A stretch of 64,000 nt of DNA from Bacillus safensis. GTDB lineage: Bacteria; Bacillota; Bacilli; Bacillales; Bacillaceae. This document shows positions 1 to 7,788 of the stretch, one piece after another. The stretch is taken from assembly GCA_030159235.1 (NCBI GenBank), contig BSBG01000001.1:479461-543460 (forward strand). The letters run 5' to 3'. Positions within the stretch are counted from its first letter, which is position 1, and each line of letters opens with the position of its first letter. Below the pieces are notes generated by a model. That model saw only the letters and a program-made list of their open reading frames with translations. It ran no database searches and had not been told where the DNA came from. A program made the translations under genes and the position numbers.

Positions 1-47
1 ATTCGCCATTTCGGCTGTGTCAGTAACTCAATAGGTTCATTTTTCAT
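1..47 (-). CDS. Start of an unidentified gene, cut by the left edge
   Basis: An open frame begins with ATG at 47 on the minus strand and runs off the window (MKNEPIELLTQPKWR...). An AGAGGA ribosome site lies upstream, and a TATAAT-like -10 box lies at 82-87 on the minus strand, so a real gene start is plausible. Only about 15 residues are visible, too few to name it. Confidence 0.35.
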   Translation of the reverse strand, partial: MKNEPIELLTQPKWR

Positions 48-161
48 CTCCTGCATATCCTCTCGTTCATAAACTGTGTATATTATACCATGGAAGGAGC
101 ACGGGATGAATGGAGAGAGATTATCAAAAAAGCTCCATGACATTTGGCGTCACAGAGCGTT

Positions 162-278
162 TCAGCTGGATGATTTGGTTTTCTTATTCTTGCCTTTCAC
201 GAAGAAATAAACAGCAGCGAACAAAATGACAGGTATCCCAATAATAATGCCAGCAGCGATAAATGTGTTCCAAGGCAA
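162..278 (-). CDS. Small single-span membrane protein
   Basis: This 38-residue frame starts at a TTG at 278, nine bases after a strong AAAGGAG. An ATG at 287 is in frame but touches the ribosome site, so it is less likely. The protein has one hydrophobic segment (about residues 5-28, rich in Ile, Ala and Val) and a Lys-rich C-terminal tail (KGKNKKTK), as in small one-span peptides with a cytoplasmic basic end. It lies just downstream of the SMI1/KNR4 gene on the same strand. I do not recognise a family. Confidence 0.55.
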   Translation of the reverse strand: MPWNTFIAAGIIIGIPVILFAAVYFFVKGKNKKTKSSS

Positions 279-300
279 TGTGATCATCTCCTTTATTGGA

Positions 301-696
301 TTACGCTTCTATGTTAAAGCCCTCACTCACCCATTTCAGAAAGTTTTCGGTCAAGAGCTCTGCATGCTGAGGGTCTATTACACCATCATCTACCATCCAC
401 ACCTTTTTCTCCTCTTCAGCCAGCCGCATGAGAAATACTTGTCCGCCGCCATCGTCGCCAATCGCCACATAGCCGCTTGCATACTGCTGAACCTCCCACG
501 TTGCATTGCGTTCCACTATGTCTTCCGTCCCGTATAACAGAATATCGCCGCCAACGGAACATCCATTTGTCTGTTTCAGCAAGGCCTTATAAGCATGAGG
601 CAGCACCATGTTTAGTTGGGATTCTGCCTCTTTGATGTGTATGTCACTTGCTGGTTCGTTCACGTGTAGATTTCGAATTTGAGGTAAATTGAGCAT
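301..696 (-). CDS. SMI1/KNR4 family protein, probable immunity protein
   Basis: A 131-residue acidic protein with the SMI1/KNR4 (SUKH) pattern: an N-terminal helix region with LPHAYKALLKQTNG, then GGDILLYGTEDI and the glycine-rich AIGDDGGGQVFLMRL strand, ending in an Asp/Glu-rich C-terminal helix. SUKH proteins commonly act as immunity proteins against polymorphic toxins. Its position downstream of an LXG toxin on the same strand fits that role, although three other small genes lie between. It could protect against toxins of competing strains rather than the one encoded here. Confidence 0.75.
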   Translation of the reverse strand: MLNLPQIRNLHVNEPASDIHIKEAESQLNMVLPHAYKALLKQTNGCSVGGDILLYGTEDIVERNATWEVQQYASGYVAIGDDGGGQVFLMRLAEEEKKVWMVDDGVIDPQHAELLTENFLKWVSEGFNIEA

Positions 697-715
697 TGTA
701 AGAGCCTCCTCTATG

Positions 716-985
716 TTAAGCTGCTGTTTTTTTCATGACCATTTTATACATCCGAAGGAGCATCTTTAAAAGAAAATAGAAAATAGCCACATCGAGGATA
801 AAACCCCACACTAGAAATTCAAAAGCATGATGTCCGTGCAGAACTAGCCAATCAATAGGGAAACCGCGATATTCAGCATCCGAGAAAGAAACTCCTCTCA
901 GCAAAGCTGTTCCTATAACAATCAAAATACTGATACTTAATAGCCAATTGGGTGTTTTTTTGATTTTGCGTTGTTTATGTTCCAT
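716..985 (-). CDS. Small two-span membrane protein of unknown function
   Basis: The chosen start is ATG at 985, six bases after AGAAAGGA; an open frame extends further upstream to 1039 but has no good ribosome site. The 89-residue product has a basic N-terminus (HKQRKIKK), a hydrophobic segment at about residues 15-33, a polar stretch with HGHH, and a second hydrophobic segment at about residues 55-75 followed by a basic tail. It lies among the small genes after the LXG toxin, so an immunity role for a membrane-acting toxin is possible, but nothing in the sequence proves it. Confidence 0.5.
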   Translation of the reverse strand: MEHKQRKIKKTPNWLLSISILIVIGTALLRGVSFSDAEYRGFPIDWLVLHGHHAFEFLVWGFILDVAIFYFLLKMLLRMYKMVMKKTAA

Positions 986-1079
986 ATGCATTCCTTTCTC
1001 TGTTTTGCTTGATATTTTCATCATTTCTCTAGATTTCACTAATACATTTTACCATTTTCTAGAACTACAGACAGCCATT

Positions 1080-1349
1080 CTATCTATTAATTTCTTTTAG
1101 CAAACTCTCTGCTTTATGTAATTCATCTAGAAAGGGATTTAAATAGTCATTGTAACTATCCAAATAAGCTCTCACCCCGCCAATGATCAAAATCTTTTGG
1201 AGATCTTCATTGTTCTGGATGATCCTTTGTGCATCCTTATATCTTTTGTATATTAATTGGAGGATACCTTGGTTGATTTCTTGGGAATAGTCTTTTTCTA
1301 GGATGTTGATGACCGTTTGGATTTGTTTCGTTAGTTCTTCATTTATCAT
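1080..1349 (-). CDS. Small soluble helical protein, possible immunity protein
   Basis: An 89-residue, charged, probably all-helical protein without membrane segments (MINEELTKQIQTVINILEKD...). The ATG at 1349 follows a GGAGAG-type site. I do not recognise the family. It lies between the LXG toxin's nearest downstream gene and the SMI1/KNR4 gene on the same strand, which is the usual place for immunity genes and their extra copies in LXG loci. The function is inferred from position only. Confidence 0.5.
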   Translation of the reverse strand: MINEELTKQIQTVINILEKDYSQEINQGILQLIYKRYKDAQRIIQNNEDLQKILIIGGVRAYLDSYNDYLNPFLDELHKAESLLKEINR

Positions 1350-1418
1350 ATAACTCTCCTATTTTTCAAAAGTTTTATTTAGATCAGTCGATTGGGCGTT
1401 TACTAACTTCATAAGTAT

Positions 1419-1443
1419 AAAAAAGACCCTCTTACACGAGGGA
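1419..1443 (-). terminator. Terminator after the toxin/immunity unit
   Basis: On the minus strand a CCCTC/GAGGG hairpin with a GTGTAA loop is followed by TCTTTTTT. It lies just past the stop of the 1474-1806 gene and would end the ywqH-ywqI-toxin-immunity transcript. Confidence 0.75.
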
Positions 1444-1473
1444 ATGGATTTTAAAATTCTAAGATGTCAATTG

Positions 1474-1806
1474 TTACTTCTCTGTTAATTCCCATACTAT
1501 TTGGCCATCTACCAAAATTTTATTTGGTGGATCATCATAAAGAGATATCTCAACTAAAGAGCTTTTCCCTTGAATTAACCAATTGTATACACTACCACTA
1601 TTTTCATCAGGATGTGATTGAATATTATCTACTTGGAAAGCGGCAGCGATATATTCCGTAAAATTAATATCCTCTTCATCTAACATGTTGTCTGTTTCAA
1701 AAACTGTATCTAGTTTTCCTAAGATTTTCAATCCACTATTCCATTCCAATATTATATCTTTTTTTTCATACTTTATTAATGTTCCAATCAAAGGATCATA
1801 ACTCAT
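1474..1806 (-). CDS. Putative cognate immunity protein of the LXG toxin
   Basis: Start taken at ATG 1806, which follows GGAGGG; the frame is open further upstream but that part lies within the toxin gene. The 110-residue, strongly acidic protein ([20 protein letters not shown]...) begins 22 bases downstream of the toxin stop, is on the same strand and is followed by a terminator. These are the expected features of an antitoxin made together with its toxin. High acidity suits a protein that binds a basic nuclease tip. The family is not recognised, so the call is from context. Confidence 0.6.
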   Translation of the reverse strand: MSYDPLIGTLIKYEKKDIILEWNSGLKILGKLDTVFETDNMLDEEDINFTEYIAAAFQVDNIQSHPDENSGSVYNWLIQGKSSLVEISLYDDPPNKILVDGQIVWELTEK

Positions 1807-1828
1807 TTTTTCCCTCCAAATCATCATA

Positions 1829-3523
1829 TTAAGGCCTCGCTGGTACGATGTGAGCACCATCTTTCCCATAATGAATCATTCCCTTAGTAGTCTCTTCATA
1901 CTTTCCAGTATCAATATCATAGTATTTTCCTATCGCTTCGCCAAAGTCTATCCTTTCTTTATTCTTACCCAATTCTTTGCCTGTCCCAGCATAATTATCC
2001 AGCAATTCTTGTGCCTTTTTATTATCTCCGTAAAAAATGCTTTTCTTTTTTCCATTTGCTACTTCTTGCTTGTAATTTGGCGTTTCTGGAATGTGTTTTT
2101 CTTGGGCTCCTGATTTTACTTTTACAGGGAAACCATTTACTGCACGGTACGGCCCTTTTGGTACGGATTGTTTACCGTAAGTAGGGGTTTTAATTCTCTT
2201 CACATTCTTCCCTTGATCCACCTTAAAAACATATCTCCCAACCTTCACTATTTTCGTGATTGGGATGATAGAGGCTGCGGATAGGACTTGGTCTGTGCTG
2301 CTGATGTTTTGGCTGGTTTCTGGGTCTTTGCCATTAACAGCTCGGTAGCCGTCGTAGATGCCGCTGTATTCTAGGACGATGTTTTCGGTGGTTGAGACGA
2401 CTTGACCATCTAAAATGCGTTTAGCGTTGCCCCGGCTGCGACTTTCTGGAATTATATCGACTTCTTCTATTCTTACTTCGCCATTTGCGATATACGTTCG
2501 GATGATTTGTTTATTGGCGTAAACAGTGTATCGTCCGCCAATAAAATCTATATCGGATGAGTCGGTGAAGACTTCATCTGCGATATCGAATTCTTTTAAC
2601 TTTTTAATGCCTTTGACGTTGTATAGTTTACCATTTACGACCCTAATGTCTCTATGAATCTTGTTTTTCCCGTTCACGGCTTCCCTTTGCAATGTCGTAA
2701 GCGATGGATCGTTTGCTGTGACTTGTTTACTGATGTTTTTATAGGTGCCATTCCGAACCATCGTCTCCACATGCGCCCGTTCTTTATCCCTCAGTTTCTT
2801 CAGCATAATCATCATCGGATTGTCTTTCGGGTTGTCTATTTTGTCATTCATTCCACTGATGGTGCTGCTTACTTTTTCTTCTTTTTTATCTTTGAAAATA
2901 GATCCCTTTTGATAGCTTGTGATGTCGATTTTTGGGCCGGTGAACATGGTGCTCAAGGTATTTATGTATTGCTTCATTGTTTGAAGGGAGCTTTTGGTTT
3001 CATGTAAAGCACTTGTTTGCTCTCTGTCAAATGCATGAAGCAGGCCAATGGTTCTTGAGGTTTCGAGCCATGCTTTTTGATAGGCTTGCTGAAACGCTGA
3101 TTCGTCTACACTTGGCAAATGAACAATATGACCAACCTTGCCGATGGTGTGGTTCACATCTGATAAGATGTCAGAAATCGTACGTTCGGCTTTCTTTAAC
3201 CCTTGATCAAGCTCGTGTTCGATAAATGCTTGTGATATAAAGCCATGCTCGTTTGATTCTAGGGCATGAAGAGCCTGCTTTGTGTTTTTAAGCGCAGCGC
3301 TGTATTCTTCCATGACGACCTGAAAGAATTGCAGGAAGGGAATATGACATTCCGTATAAAAAGCGCGGATGGCTTGTCCCGCCTCTCCCTTTAGAGCGCC
3401 ATCGAGTGAAATGATGTGATTGATTTGTTTTTCTATGGAACGGATTTGCTCTGACTGCTGTTTTAATGTATTCAGTGTTTGATCAATTCCGTTTATTAGC
3501 GCAAAGGCGTCAAGGGTTTTCAT
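1829..3523 (-). CDS. LXG-type polymorphic toxin with Ntox50-like C-terminal domain
   Basis: A 564-residue protein. Residues 1 to about 210 are the helical LXG domain that targets toxins to the type VII (Esx/Yuk) secretion system ([20 protein letters not shown]...). A middle linker is rich in AVNGK repeats (about 370-460). The last ~90 residues ([14 protein letters not shown], then [27 protein letters not shown] and a terminal HIVPARP) match what I know of the polymorphic toxin type 50 domain, believed to be a nuclease. It is the third gene of the ywqH-ywqI-ywqJ-like set and is followed by an immunity candidate. B. subtilis YwqJ has the same layout but a different toxic tip, so I do not transfer that name. 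The target inside rival cells is inferred. Confidence 0.85.
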   Translation of the reverse strand: MKTLDAFALINGIDQTLNTLKQQSEQIRSIEKQINHIISLDGALKGEAGQAIRAFYTECHIPFLQFFQVVMEEYSAALKNTKQALHALESNEHGFISQAFIEHELDQGLKKAERTISDILSDVNHTIGKVGHIVHLPSVDESAFQQAYQKAWLETSRTIGLLHAFDREQTSALHETKSSLQTMKQYINTLSTMFTGPKIDITSYQKGSIFKDKKEEKVSSTISGMNDKIDNPKDNPMMIMLKKLRDKERAHVETMVRNGTYKNISKQVTANDPSLTTLQREAVNGKNKIHRDIRVVNGKLYNVKGIKKLKEFDIADEVFTDSSDIDFIGGRYTVYANKQIIRTYIANGEVRIEEVDIIPESRSRGNAKRILDGQVVSTTENIVLEYSGIYDGYRAVNGKDPETSQNISSTDQVLSAASIIPITKIVKVGRYVFKVDQGKNVKRIKTPTYGKQSVPKGPYRAVNGFPVKVKSGAQEKHIPETPNYKQEVANGKKKSIFYGDNKKAQELLDNYAGTGKELGKNKERIDFGEAIGKYYDIDTGKYEETTKGMIHYGKDGAHIVPARP

Positions 3524-3534
3524 TGCAATCTCCT

Positions 3535-3813
3535 TTATTTTCTTTTACTGCTGGAAGCAAGCGCCTTGTCCGTTTCAATCATGGTGTTCACCGCTTGTTC
3601 AGTTTGTACAAGCTGTTTCTGAAGGATGCCTATATAGGATGTACTTAATTCGTTCAGCTGTTGATTGATCTTTTCTAATGTGTCTGCCGTCACGAGCTGA
3701 TTTCTTCCTTTGATGGTTGTTGGAAGTGCTGTATTCATTTGAGCACCTGATTGTTTTGCATGCTGTAATACTCGTTTGACCTGACTGGCATCTATTTTAA
3801 TTTCTCTACTCAT
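3535..3813 (-). CDS. YwqI-like LXG accessory protein (DUF5344 type)
   Basis: A 92-residue, mostly helical protein (MSREIKIDASQVKRVLQHAKQ) resembling B. subtilis YwqI. It starts with ATG at 3813, four bases after the preceding stop, and ends 11 bases before the toxin start. In type VII systems, small helical partners encoded just upstream of LXG toxins pair with the LXG domain and are needed for export. No enzyme motif is present. The order ywqH, ywqI, toxin is kept. Confidence 0.75.
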   Translation of the reverse strand: MSREIKIDASQVKRVLQHAKQSGAQMNTALPTTIKGRNQLVTADTLEKINQQLNELSTSYIGILQKQLVQTEQAVNTMIETDKALASSSKRK

Positions 3814-3817
3814 GTGA

Positions 3818-4222
3818 CTACCCTCTTTTTTCTTCCAGTTGTTTCTGTTTTTCTATCTCTATTTTTCTTTCAACCGAATGAATTTCATGTTCTAACGAAT
3901 GGATCTCTGATGTTAGATCACTGATTTTCTCATCAATTCGATTTAATAAATTGGTTAGCTGTACACCTTTGATCTCTTGACTGGCGGAAGCCATTTCGTC
4001 TCGAATGTCATCAAACGTGTCTGCCAAATGGCCAAACCATGTGTGTGATGTCAGGTTTGGATGAGTGATTTTCTTGCTGGCATCTGACAGGGTTGATTTT
4101 GCCTCTTTGATTTCTTTGCGGCACATGTTGAGTTCGATGATTTGTTCTTTTTTTATAGATATATCTGCCTTTAACGAATACAAGGCTGCTTTATAACCAA
4201 TGATTGCTCCAGATATGGTCAA
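3818..4222 (-). CDS. YwqH-like LXG accessory protein (DUF5082 type)
   Basis: A 134-residue protein with long heptad-like stretches (residues 20-60 and 85-130), ending in a Lys/Glu-rich coiled coil. This is the pattern of YwqH proteins that precede YwqI and LXG toxins. It is the first gene of the toxin operon; a TTG at 4222 is the likely start, close behind AGAGGTG. Its expected role is partner or chaperone of the LXG toxin during type VII export. Coiled-coil content and position support the call. Confidence 0.7.
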   Translation of the reverse strand: MTISGAIIGYKAALYSLKADISIKKEQIIELNMCRKEIKEAKSTLSDASKKITHPNLTSHTWFGHLADTFDDIRDEMASASQEIKGVQLTNLLNRIDEKISDLTSEIHSLEHEIHSVERKIEIEKQKQLEEKRG

Positions 4223-4348
4223 ACACCTCTATTCCTTAAATATTCCTCCGTTATGTTACCATTCACTGGCACAAGAGGCATATGATTGAAAGTGAATTGA
4301 CCAAAAAATGAATCCTATGTATTGGGTTTTAATACCTATTTCACACGC

Positions 4349-4382
4349 AAAAAAAGCTGAATCCAGTAAATGAATCCAGCTT
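4349..4382 (-). terminator. Terminator of the TRAP/RraA operon
   Basis: On the minus strand an 11-bp stem with two G-U pairs (AAGCTGGATTC with GGATTCAGCTT, loop ATTTACT) is followed by seven T. It lies just beyond the last gene of the catabolic operon. Confidence 0.75.
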
Positions 4383-4389
4383 CTCATAC

Positions 4390-4656
4390 TTATTTAAGCG
4401 AATCACCCGCTGTTGCTGATGGATGATCGCTAAATGAGGTGTCTTTCTTTTCAGGAATATAATTGAGAGAGAAACCAACAAGACTAAAACAGGCACTTAA
4501 CACCAGCGTTGGGTTTTTGAATAGGTTCGTGCTTGCAATGATCATATCTCCCTTTTGCAAGAGAATCCCTAGTATTTGACCGAATACCAACAAGGCCCCT
4601 GACGTTAAGAAAAGAACAAGCAGCACTTTAAATAATAATTCCATTAATGCTCTCAT
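4390..4656 (-). CDS. Small membrane protein paired with the TRAP-type permease
   Basis: The start is ATG 4656, six bases after AAAGGAG; 13 bases separate it from the permease stop. The 88-residue product has two hydrophobic segments (about 8-30 and 45-65) and a polar tail. TRAP transporters normally combine a large membrane subunit (DctM) with a small one (DctQ) and a binding protein. This could be a reduced small subunit, but it is shorter than normal DctQ and no binding-protein gene is seen nearby. Confidence 0.55.
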   Translation of the reverse strand: MRALMELLFKVLLVLFLTSGALLVFGQILGILLQKGDMIIASTNLFKNPTLVLSACFSLVGFSLNYIPEKKDTSFSDHPSATAGDSLK

Positions 4657-4669
4657 GTGTTTCTCCTTT

Positions 4670-6004
4670 CTATACTGGAAGTATTCCCATTCCGATAAGC
4701 CAGCCAATTCCAACGATCGGCAGCATATAGTAGAGAATCAGCGGTATAAACGTTTTCTCCGGTTTGGCTCCTGCAAGACCCGAAGCAATAAAGATCGATC
4801 CTGATGCAGGCGGGGAAGCGCCTTCTGTTGACGAAAAAGCAAGAATGGCGACAACAGCCACAACAGGGTCCACACCGACTGAAACTAAAGCTGAAAATGA
4901 GACAAGTCCAACAGCTGTTAACGTGGCTGTTGAAGATAGTGGTCCAGCCACCAGCGTGACAAGAACACCAACAATGAGCACCATGAGCCACTTCGGAATG
5001 GTAAGTACTGATGTGATTTGCGTCAAATCTTCTGCCAATCCTAATTCAGCAAGCACCTGACTAGCCGCAACAGCAAACAGCATCAAGGCACCGATCGTTG
5101 TAAACTTAGGAATGGCCGACTTGAAAAACTGAGACCAATCAAGTGCAGAGGCCTTTTTTCTCCCAATTGTTAAACTAATTAACATCATAAGAATCGGAAT
5201 CCACGTAATTAACGAAATTTGATCCATTGCCTCTGGTCCGATGTTTGGATTACTTTTTAAGTAGTTTGCCAGCGGACCTATTGTGATAATGATAGGAATC
5301 AAGGCACCGAAAAAAATAAAGATCGACTTCCACCCTTGTTTCACAGCTTCCCTAAAAGGAAGAATATCATCTGGCGGCATGGCCTGAATTTTATTCTTTT
5401 TCACCAGAATATACACAAGAATAAATCGGTATACGACTTGATACAGTCCTCCTATTAAAAGCGCAATATATAAATCCCCCTCAGAAACAAGGGCTGCAAT
5501 TGGTGCAAACCCGAGCATGATAAACATTGAAGAGTTCGGAGGGAGTGCCGCCCCAAGTCCACCATTCCCTGCTAAAATCGTGGCTGTATGGGTTCGGCTC
5601 CACCCAGATTTAATCATCCAAGAGGCCGTGATAGAGCCAGTAGCAGCTGTGTTTGCCGAATTTGAACCCGAAAGAGCACCTAAGACTGCTGAGCCTAACG
5701 TACTCATATAAGCCGCTCCACCAGGTAGTTTGCCAACAACCGAATTCAGGATTCGTAAGAGTGCATGAATTAATTCCAACTTTTCGATTAAATAGGCCAT
5801 GAATACAAATGCGACGGCTGCATAAAGCACCTCATATGTGGATGCAAATATTAAACCATCCCAGAAAAGTCTTAACGCATCCAATCCGCCAAATAATGTG
5901 GTTGAAATAAAGCCTAATAGCATGGCTTCTCCCATATTCCGTTTCACGACGACATTCCATATAATGATAACAGCTATGAATACAATCAACGCAATAAAAC
6001 CCAT
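4670..6004 (-). CDS. TRAP-type large permease (DctM-like), organic acid uptake
   Basis: A 444-residue membrane protein with about 10-12 hydrophobic segments. Two typical stretches stand out: LSGSNSANTAATGSI followed by GNGGLGAALPPNSSMFIMLG near residue 130, and SSTEGASPPASGSIF near residue 395. These inverted-repeat glycine/serine/proline loops are the substrate-region signature of DctM and related ion-transporter permeases. It is encoded between a dehydrogenase and a small membrane protein and probably brings in a carboxylate for that pathway. A cre-like box lies just upstream. The substrate is unknown. Confidence 0.8.
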   Translation of the reverse strand: MGFIALIVFIAVIIIWNVVVKRNMGEAMLLGFISTTLFGGLDALRLFWDGLIFASTYEVLYAAVAFVFMAYLIEKLELIHALLRILNSVVGKLPGGAAYMSTLGSAVLGALSGSNSANTAATGSITASWMIKSGWSRTHTATILAGNGGLGAALPPNSSMFIMLGFAPIAALVSEGDLYIALLIGGLYQVVYRFILVYILVKKNKIQAMPPDDILPFREAVKQGWKSIFIFFGALIPIIITIGPLANYLKSNPNIGPEAMDQISLITWIPILMMLISLTIGRKKASALDWSQFFKSAIPKFTTIGALMLFAVAASQVLAELGLAEDLTQITSVLTIPKWLMVLIVGVLVTLVAGPLSSTATLTAVGLVSFSALVSVGVDPVVAVVAILAFSSTEGASPPASGSIFIASGLAGAKPEKTFIPLILYYMLPIVGIGWLIGMGILPV

Positions 6005-6031
6005 ATCGTTTTTTCGCCTCCCCTTTGTTAA

Positions 6032-6046
6032 ATAAAACGCTTACAT
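6032..6046. promoter_or_regulatory. Candidate cre (CcpA) box before the permease gene
   Basis: The minus-strand sequence ATGTAAGCGTTTTAT matches the WTGWAARCGYWWWCW consensus at all but one position. It lies in the 46-base gap between the dehydrogenase stop and the permease start, suggesting carbon catabolite control within the operon. Confidence 0.55.
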
Positions 6047-6050
6047 TTTA

Positions 6051-6926
6051 TTACCCTTGCTGCATCACGTCTATGACTTCTTCCCAGCTGGCTGGCTTTT
6101 TCCCATTAAACCGTTCAACGAATTGAAACTCTGCTAATCTCTCTAGCTTCTGTTGTGCTGCACGAGACATGCTGGCATCAATATGAGCTGAATCCAGCAT
6201 TTCAATAGAGCCAAGAAGCTCGATCGCTCGTCGTTTTGCATGCAATGCACTCCCCGTCACAAGACGATTCATGGTCTCTTCAAAACTTTTGCTATCCATT
6301 GTATCGCTTAGTGAAGCAATCACTTGATGATCTACATTATACTTTTTGGAAATTTCCAAAAATTCAATCATGAGACCAACGATCCCCTTCATATAAATGC
6401 TTCTGATTAGCTTTAAGGCCGAAGCATCTCCTGGCTGGTCACTGATTTTTGTGATATTCATACCATAAGCATTCATTACTTTCATGAATTGGTCCGTTCC
6501 ACTACCGCTCGCAGTGATCGGAACCTTGTGTTTGTTGACTGGAAGAGGCCCTAGCATGGCGGCATCTACAAATAGAGCTTTTTGTTTTTCAATTTCGTTT
6601 GCCACTTGTTTTTTGATGTCTGGTGATGATGCCGACACATCCACATATAGTTGATTCTTTTTCAAACTTCCCGTTACAGATTGTGCCACTTCTAAGGTTT
6701 TATTCGCTGGCACAGCTGCAATCACAATATCAGATTTCTCAGTGACTTCGCTGATACTGCTGGTTAATTGAACTCCTGTCTGCGATGCTTTTTCTTTCAA
6801 CGCGCCAGCTAATTTCTCATTTTGTAATAGTACATCATACGCGTAAAATTGATCTAATCCTTCTGTTTTCAATCCCGTTGATAGCTCATATGCTGCTTCT
6901 CCATAACCGATAAAGCCTATCTTCAT
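6051..6926 (-). CDS. NAD(P)-binding dehydrogenase, beta-hydroxyacid dehydrogenase family (DUF1932 type)
   Basis: Start chosen at ATG 6926, eight bases after GGGGAG (a GTG at 6929 is the alternative). The 291-residue protein opens with the Rossmann motif GFIGYGEAAYEL, followed by IVIAAVPANKTLE and DVSASSPDIKKQ, as in 6-phosphogluconate/3-hydroxyisobutyrate-type dehydrogenases. The C-terminal half (LIRSIYMKGIVGLMIEFLE) fits the DUF1932 helical domain. It lies between the RraA-like gene and the permease and probably oxidises or reduces an intermediate of the imported acid. The exact substrate cannot be read from sequence. Confidence 0.8.
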   Translation of the reverse strand: MKIGFIGYGEAAYELSTGLKTEGLDQFYAYDVLLQNEKLAGALKEKASQTGVQLTSSISEVTEKSDIVIAAVPANKTLEVAQSVTGSLKKNQLYVDVSASSPDIKKQVANEIEKQKALFVDAAMLGPLPVNKHKVPITASGSGTDQFMKVMNAYGMNITKISDQPGDASALKLIRSIYMKGIVGLMIEFLEISKKYNVDHQVIASLSDTMDSKSFEETMNRLVTGSALHAKRRAIELLGSIEMLDSAHIDASMSRAAQQKLERLAEFQFVERFNGKKPASWEEVIDVMQQG

Positions 6927-6939
6927 CACCGATTCTCCC

Positions 6940-7611
6940 CTATCCCTGAAATTTTTTCATTCTGCCTTCCAGCCATGCCGGTGCTAAGAGACTGATGTCT
7001 TGCTTTCCTTCGTCCACATACTGTTGAATCGTTTTTAATCTCTGATTTTCATACGCTTGTTTCTCTTCCGCTAGTGTCAGCAGGTGTTCCGCTTTTTCCT
7101 TTGGAACAATGACGACTCCATCATCGTCAGCAATGACTAAATCACCTGGTGCTACTTTGACACCACCGCACGAGATGGTTTGATTCAATTCCCCAGGCCC
7201 ATCTTTAAAAGGTCCGTTTGGCATAAATCCCTTACTGTATATTGGAAAAGCCAGCTCCTCTAAAGAGAGTTTGTCGCGAACAAGCCCGTCAATCACGATT
7301 CCTTCTATTCCTATAGCCTTTGCTGAATGGGCCATCAATTCCCCTAAATATGCATGACCCTTATGGTCTTTTCCATCAACGATCAGTACATCTCCTTCTT
7401 TAGCAGAGTAGATCGCTTGATGAAGAAATAAATTATCCCCTGGCCGTAAGCTAACGGTAAAAGCTGTCCCTACTATATTCATGCCTCTTGCAACAGGTTT
7501 AATTTGATGATCCATCGCTCCGGTGCATCCCATCACATCTGACAGCAAGGTCGAGTTCAGTTTTTTTGCCCGATCAATGAGATCATTTGACACGTAATGA
7601 ACAGTACTCAT
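6940..7611 (-). CDS. RraA-like protein, possible 4-hydroxy-2-oxoacid aldolase/decarboxylase
   Basis: A 223-residue protein of the RraA-like (formerly MenG-like) superfamily. Visible landmarks are DVMGCTGAMDHQIKPV near the N-terminus, GDVLIVDGKDHKGHAYLGEL, GIVIDGLVRD and PGDLVIADDDGVVIVP; the family binds a divalent metal through the D/E of the last two. Many such proteins encoded with dehydrogenases are aldolases or decarboxylases for oxoacids rather than RNase E regulators, and Bacillus lacks classical RNase E. It is the first structural gene of the operon, and two GTAAT-N4-ATTAC operator sites lie upstream. Confidence 0.8.
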   Translation of the reverse strand: MSTVHYVSNDLIDRAKKLNSTLLSDVMGCTGAMDHQIKPVARGMNIVGTAFTVSLRPGDNLFLHQAIYSAKEGDVLIVDGKDHKGHAYLGELMAHSAKAIGIEGIVIDGLVRDKLSLEELAFPIYSKGFMPNGPFKDGPGELNQTISCGGVKVAPGDLVIADDDGVVIVPKEKAEHLLTLAEEKQAYENQRLKTIQQYVDEGKQDISLLAPAWLEGRMKKFQG

Positions 7612-7631
7612 TTTTCCATCATCCCCTTAGA

Positions 7632-7675
7632 GTTATATTCATGACATCTAGTTTATCAAAAGTAATATTCATTAC
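7632..7675. promoter_or_regulatory. Tandem palindromic operators, probable RpiR binding sites
   Basis: GTAATATTCATTAC at 7662-7675 is a perfect GTAAT-N4-ATTAC palindrome, and the degenerate copy GTTATATTCATGAC lies at 7632-7645, exactly 30 bp away. The pair sits between the RpiR-type regulator gene and the RraA-like gene it would control. A matching pair with the same spacing occurs at 46905-46948. Confidence 0.7.
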
Positions 7676-7711
7676 CTTCGTGCTACGATCATACCACCTC
7701 GTTTTTATTTA

Positions 7712-7726
7712 GTAAAGCGCTTTCAT
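7712..7726. promoter_or_regulatory. Candidate cre (CcpA) box
   Basis: The minus-strand sequence ATGAAAGCGCTTTAC differs from the cre consensus at one position. It lies upstream of the operators and the RraA-like gene, consistent with glucose repression of this catabolic operon. Confidence 0.55.
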
Positions 7727-7739
7727 AAAAAAATAAAAT

Positions 7740-7788
7740 AAAAAAATGAGTCACCACACGACTAATGTGTTGTGTGGTAACTCATTTT
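7740..7788 (-). terminator. Terminator of the RpiR regulator gene
   Basis: A 14-bp stem on the minus strand (ATGAGTTACCACAC with GTGTGGTGACTCAT) followed by TTTTTT. The 5' arm overlaps the last codons of the regulator gene. It separates the regulator from the catabolic genes, which therefore need the promoter in 7620-7740. Confidence 0.75.

Noticed and set aside
4653..4991. Cys/Trp-rich minus-strand frame overlapping the permease gene
   Set aside because: It is an out-of-frame reading of the TRAP permease; the Cys richness comes from the frame shift and is not real.
6032..6055. Third RpiR operator near GTAATAAAATGTAA
   Set aside because: Only one half-site matches; the second arm is wrong, and the site is better explained as a cre box.
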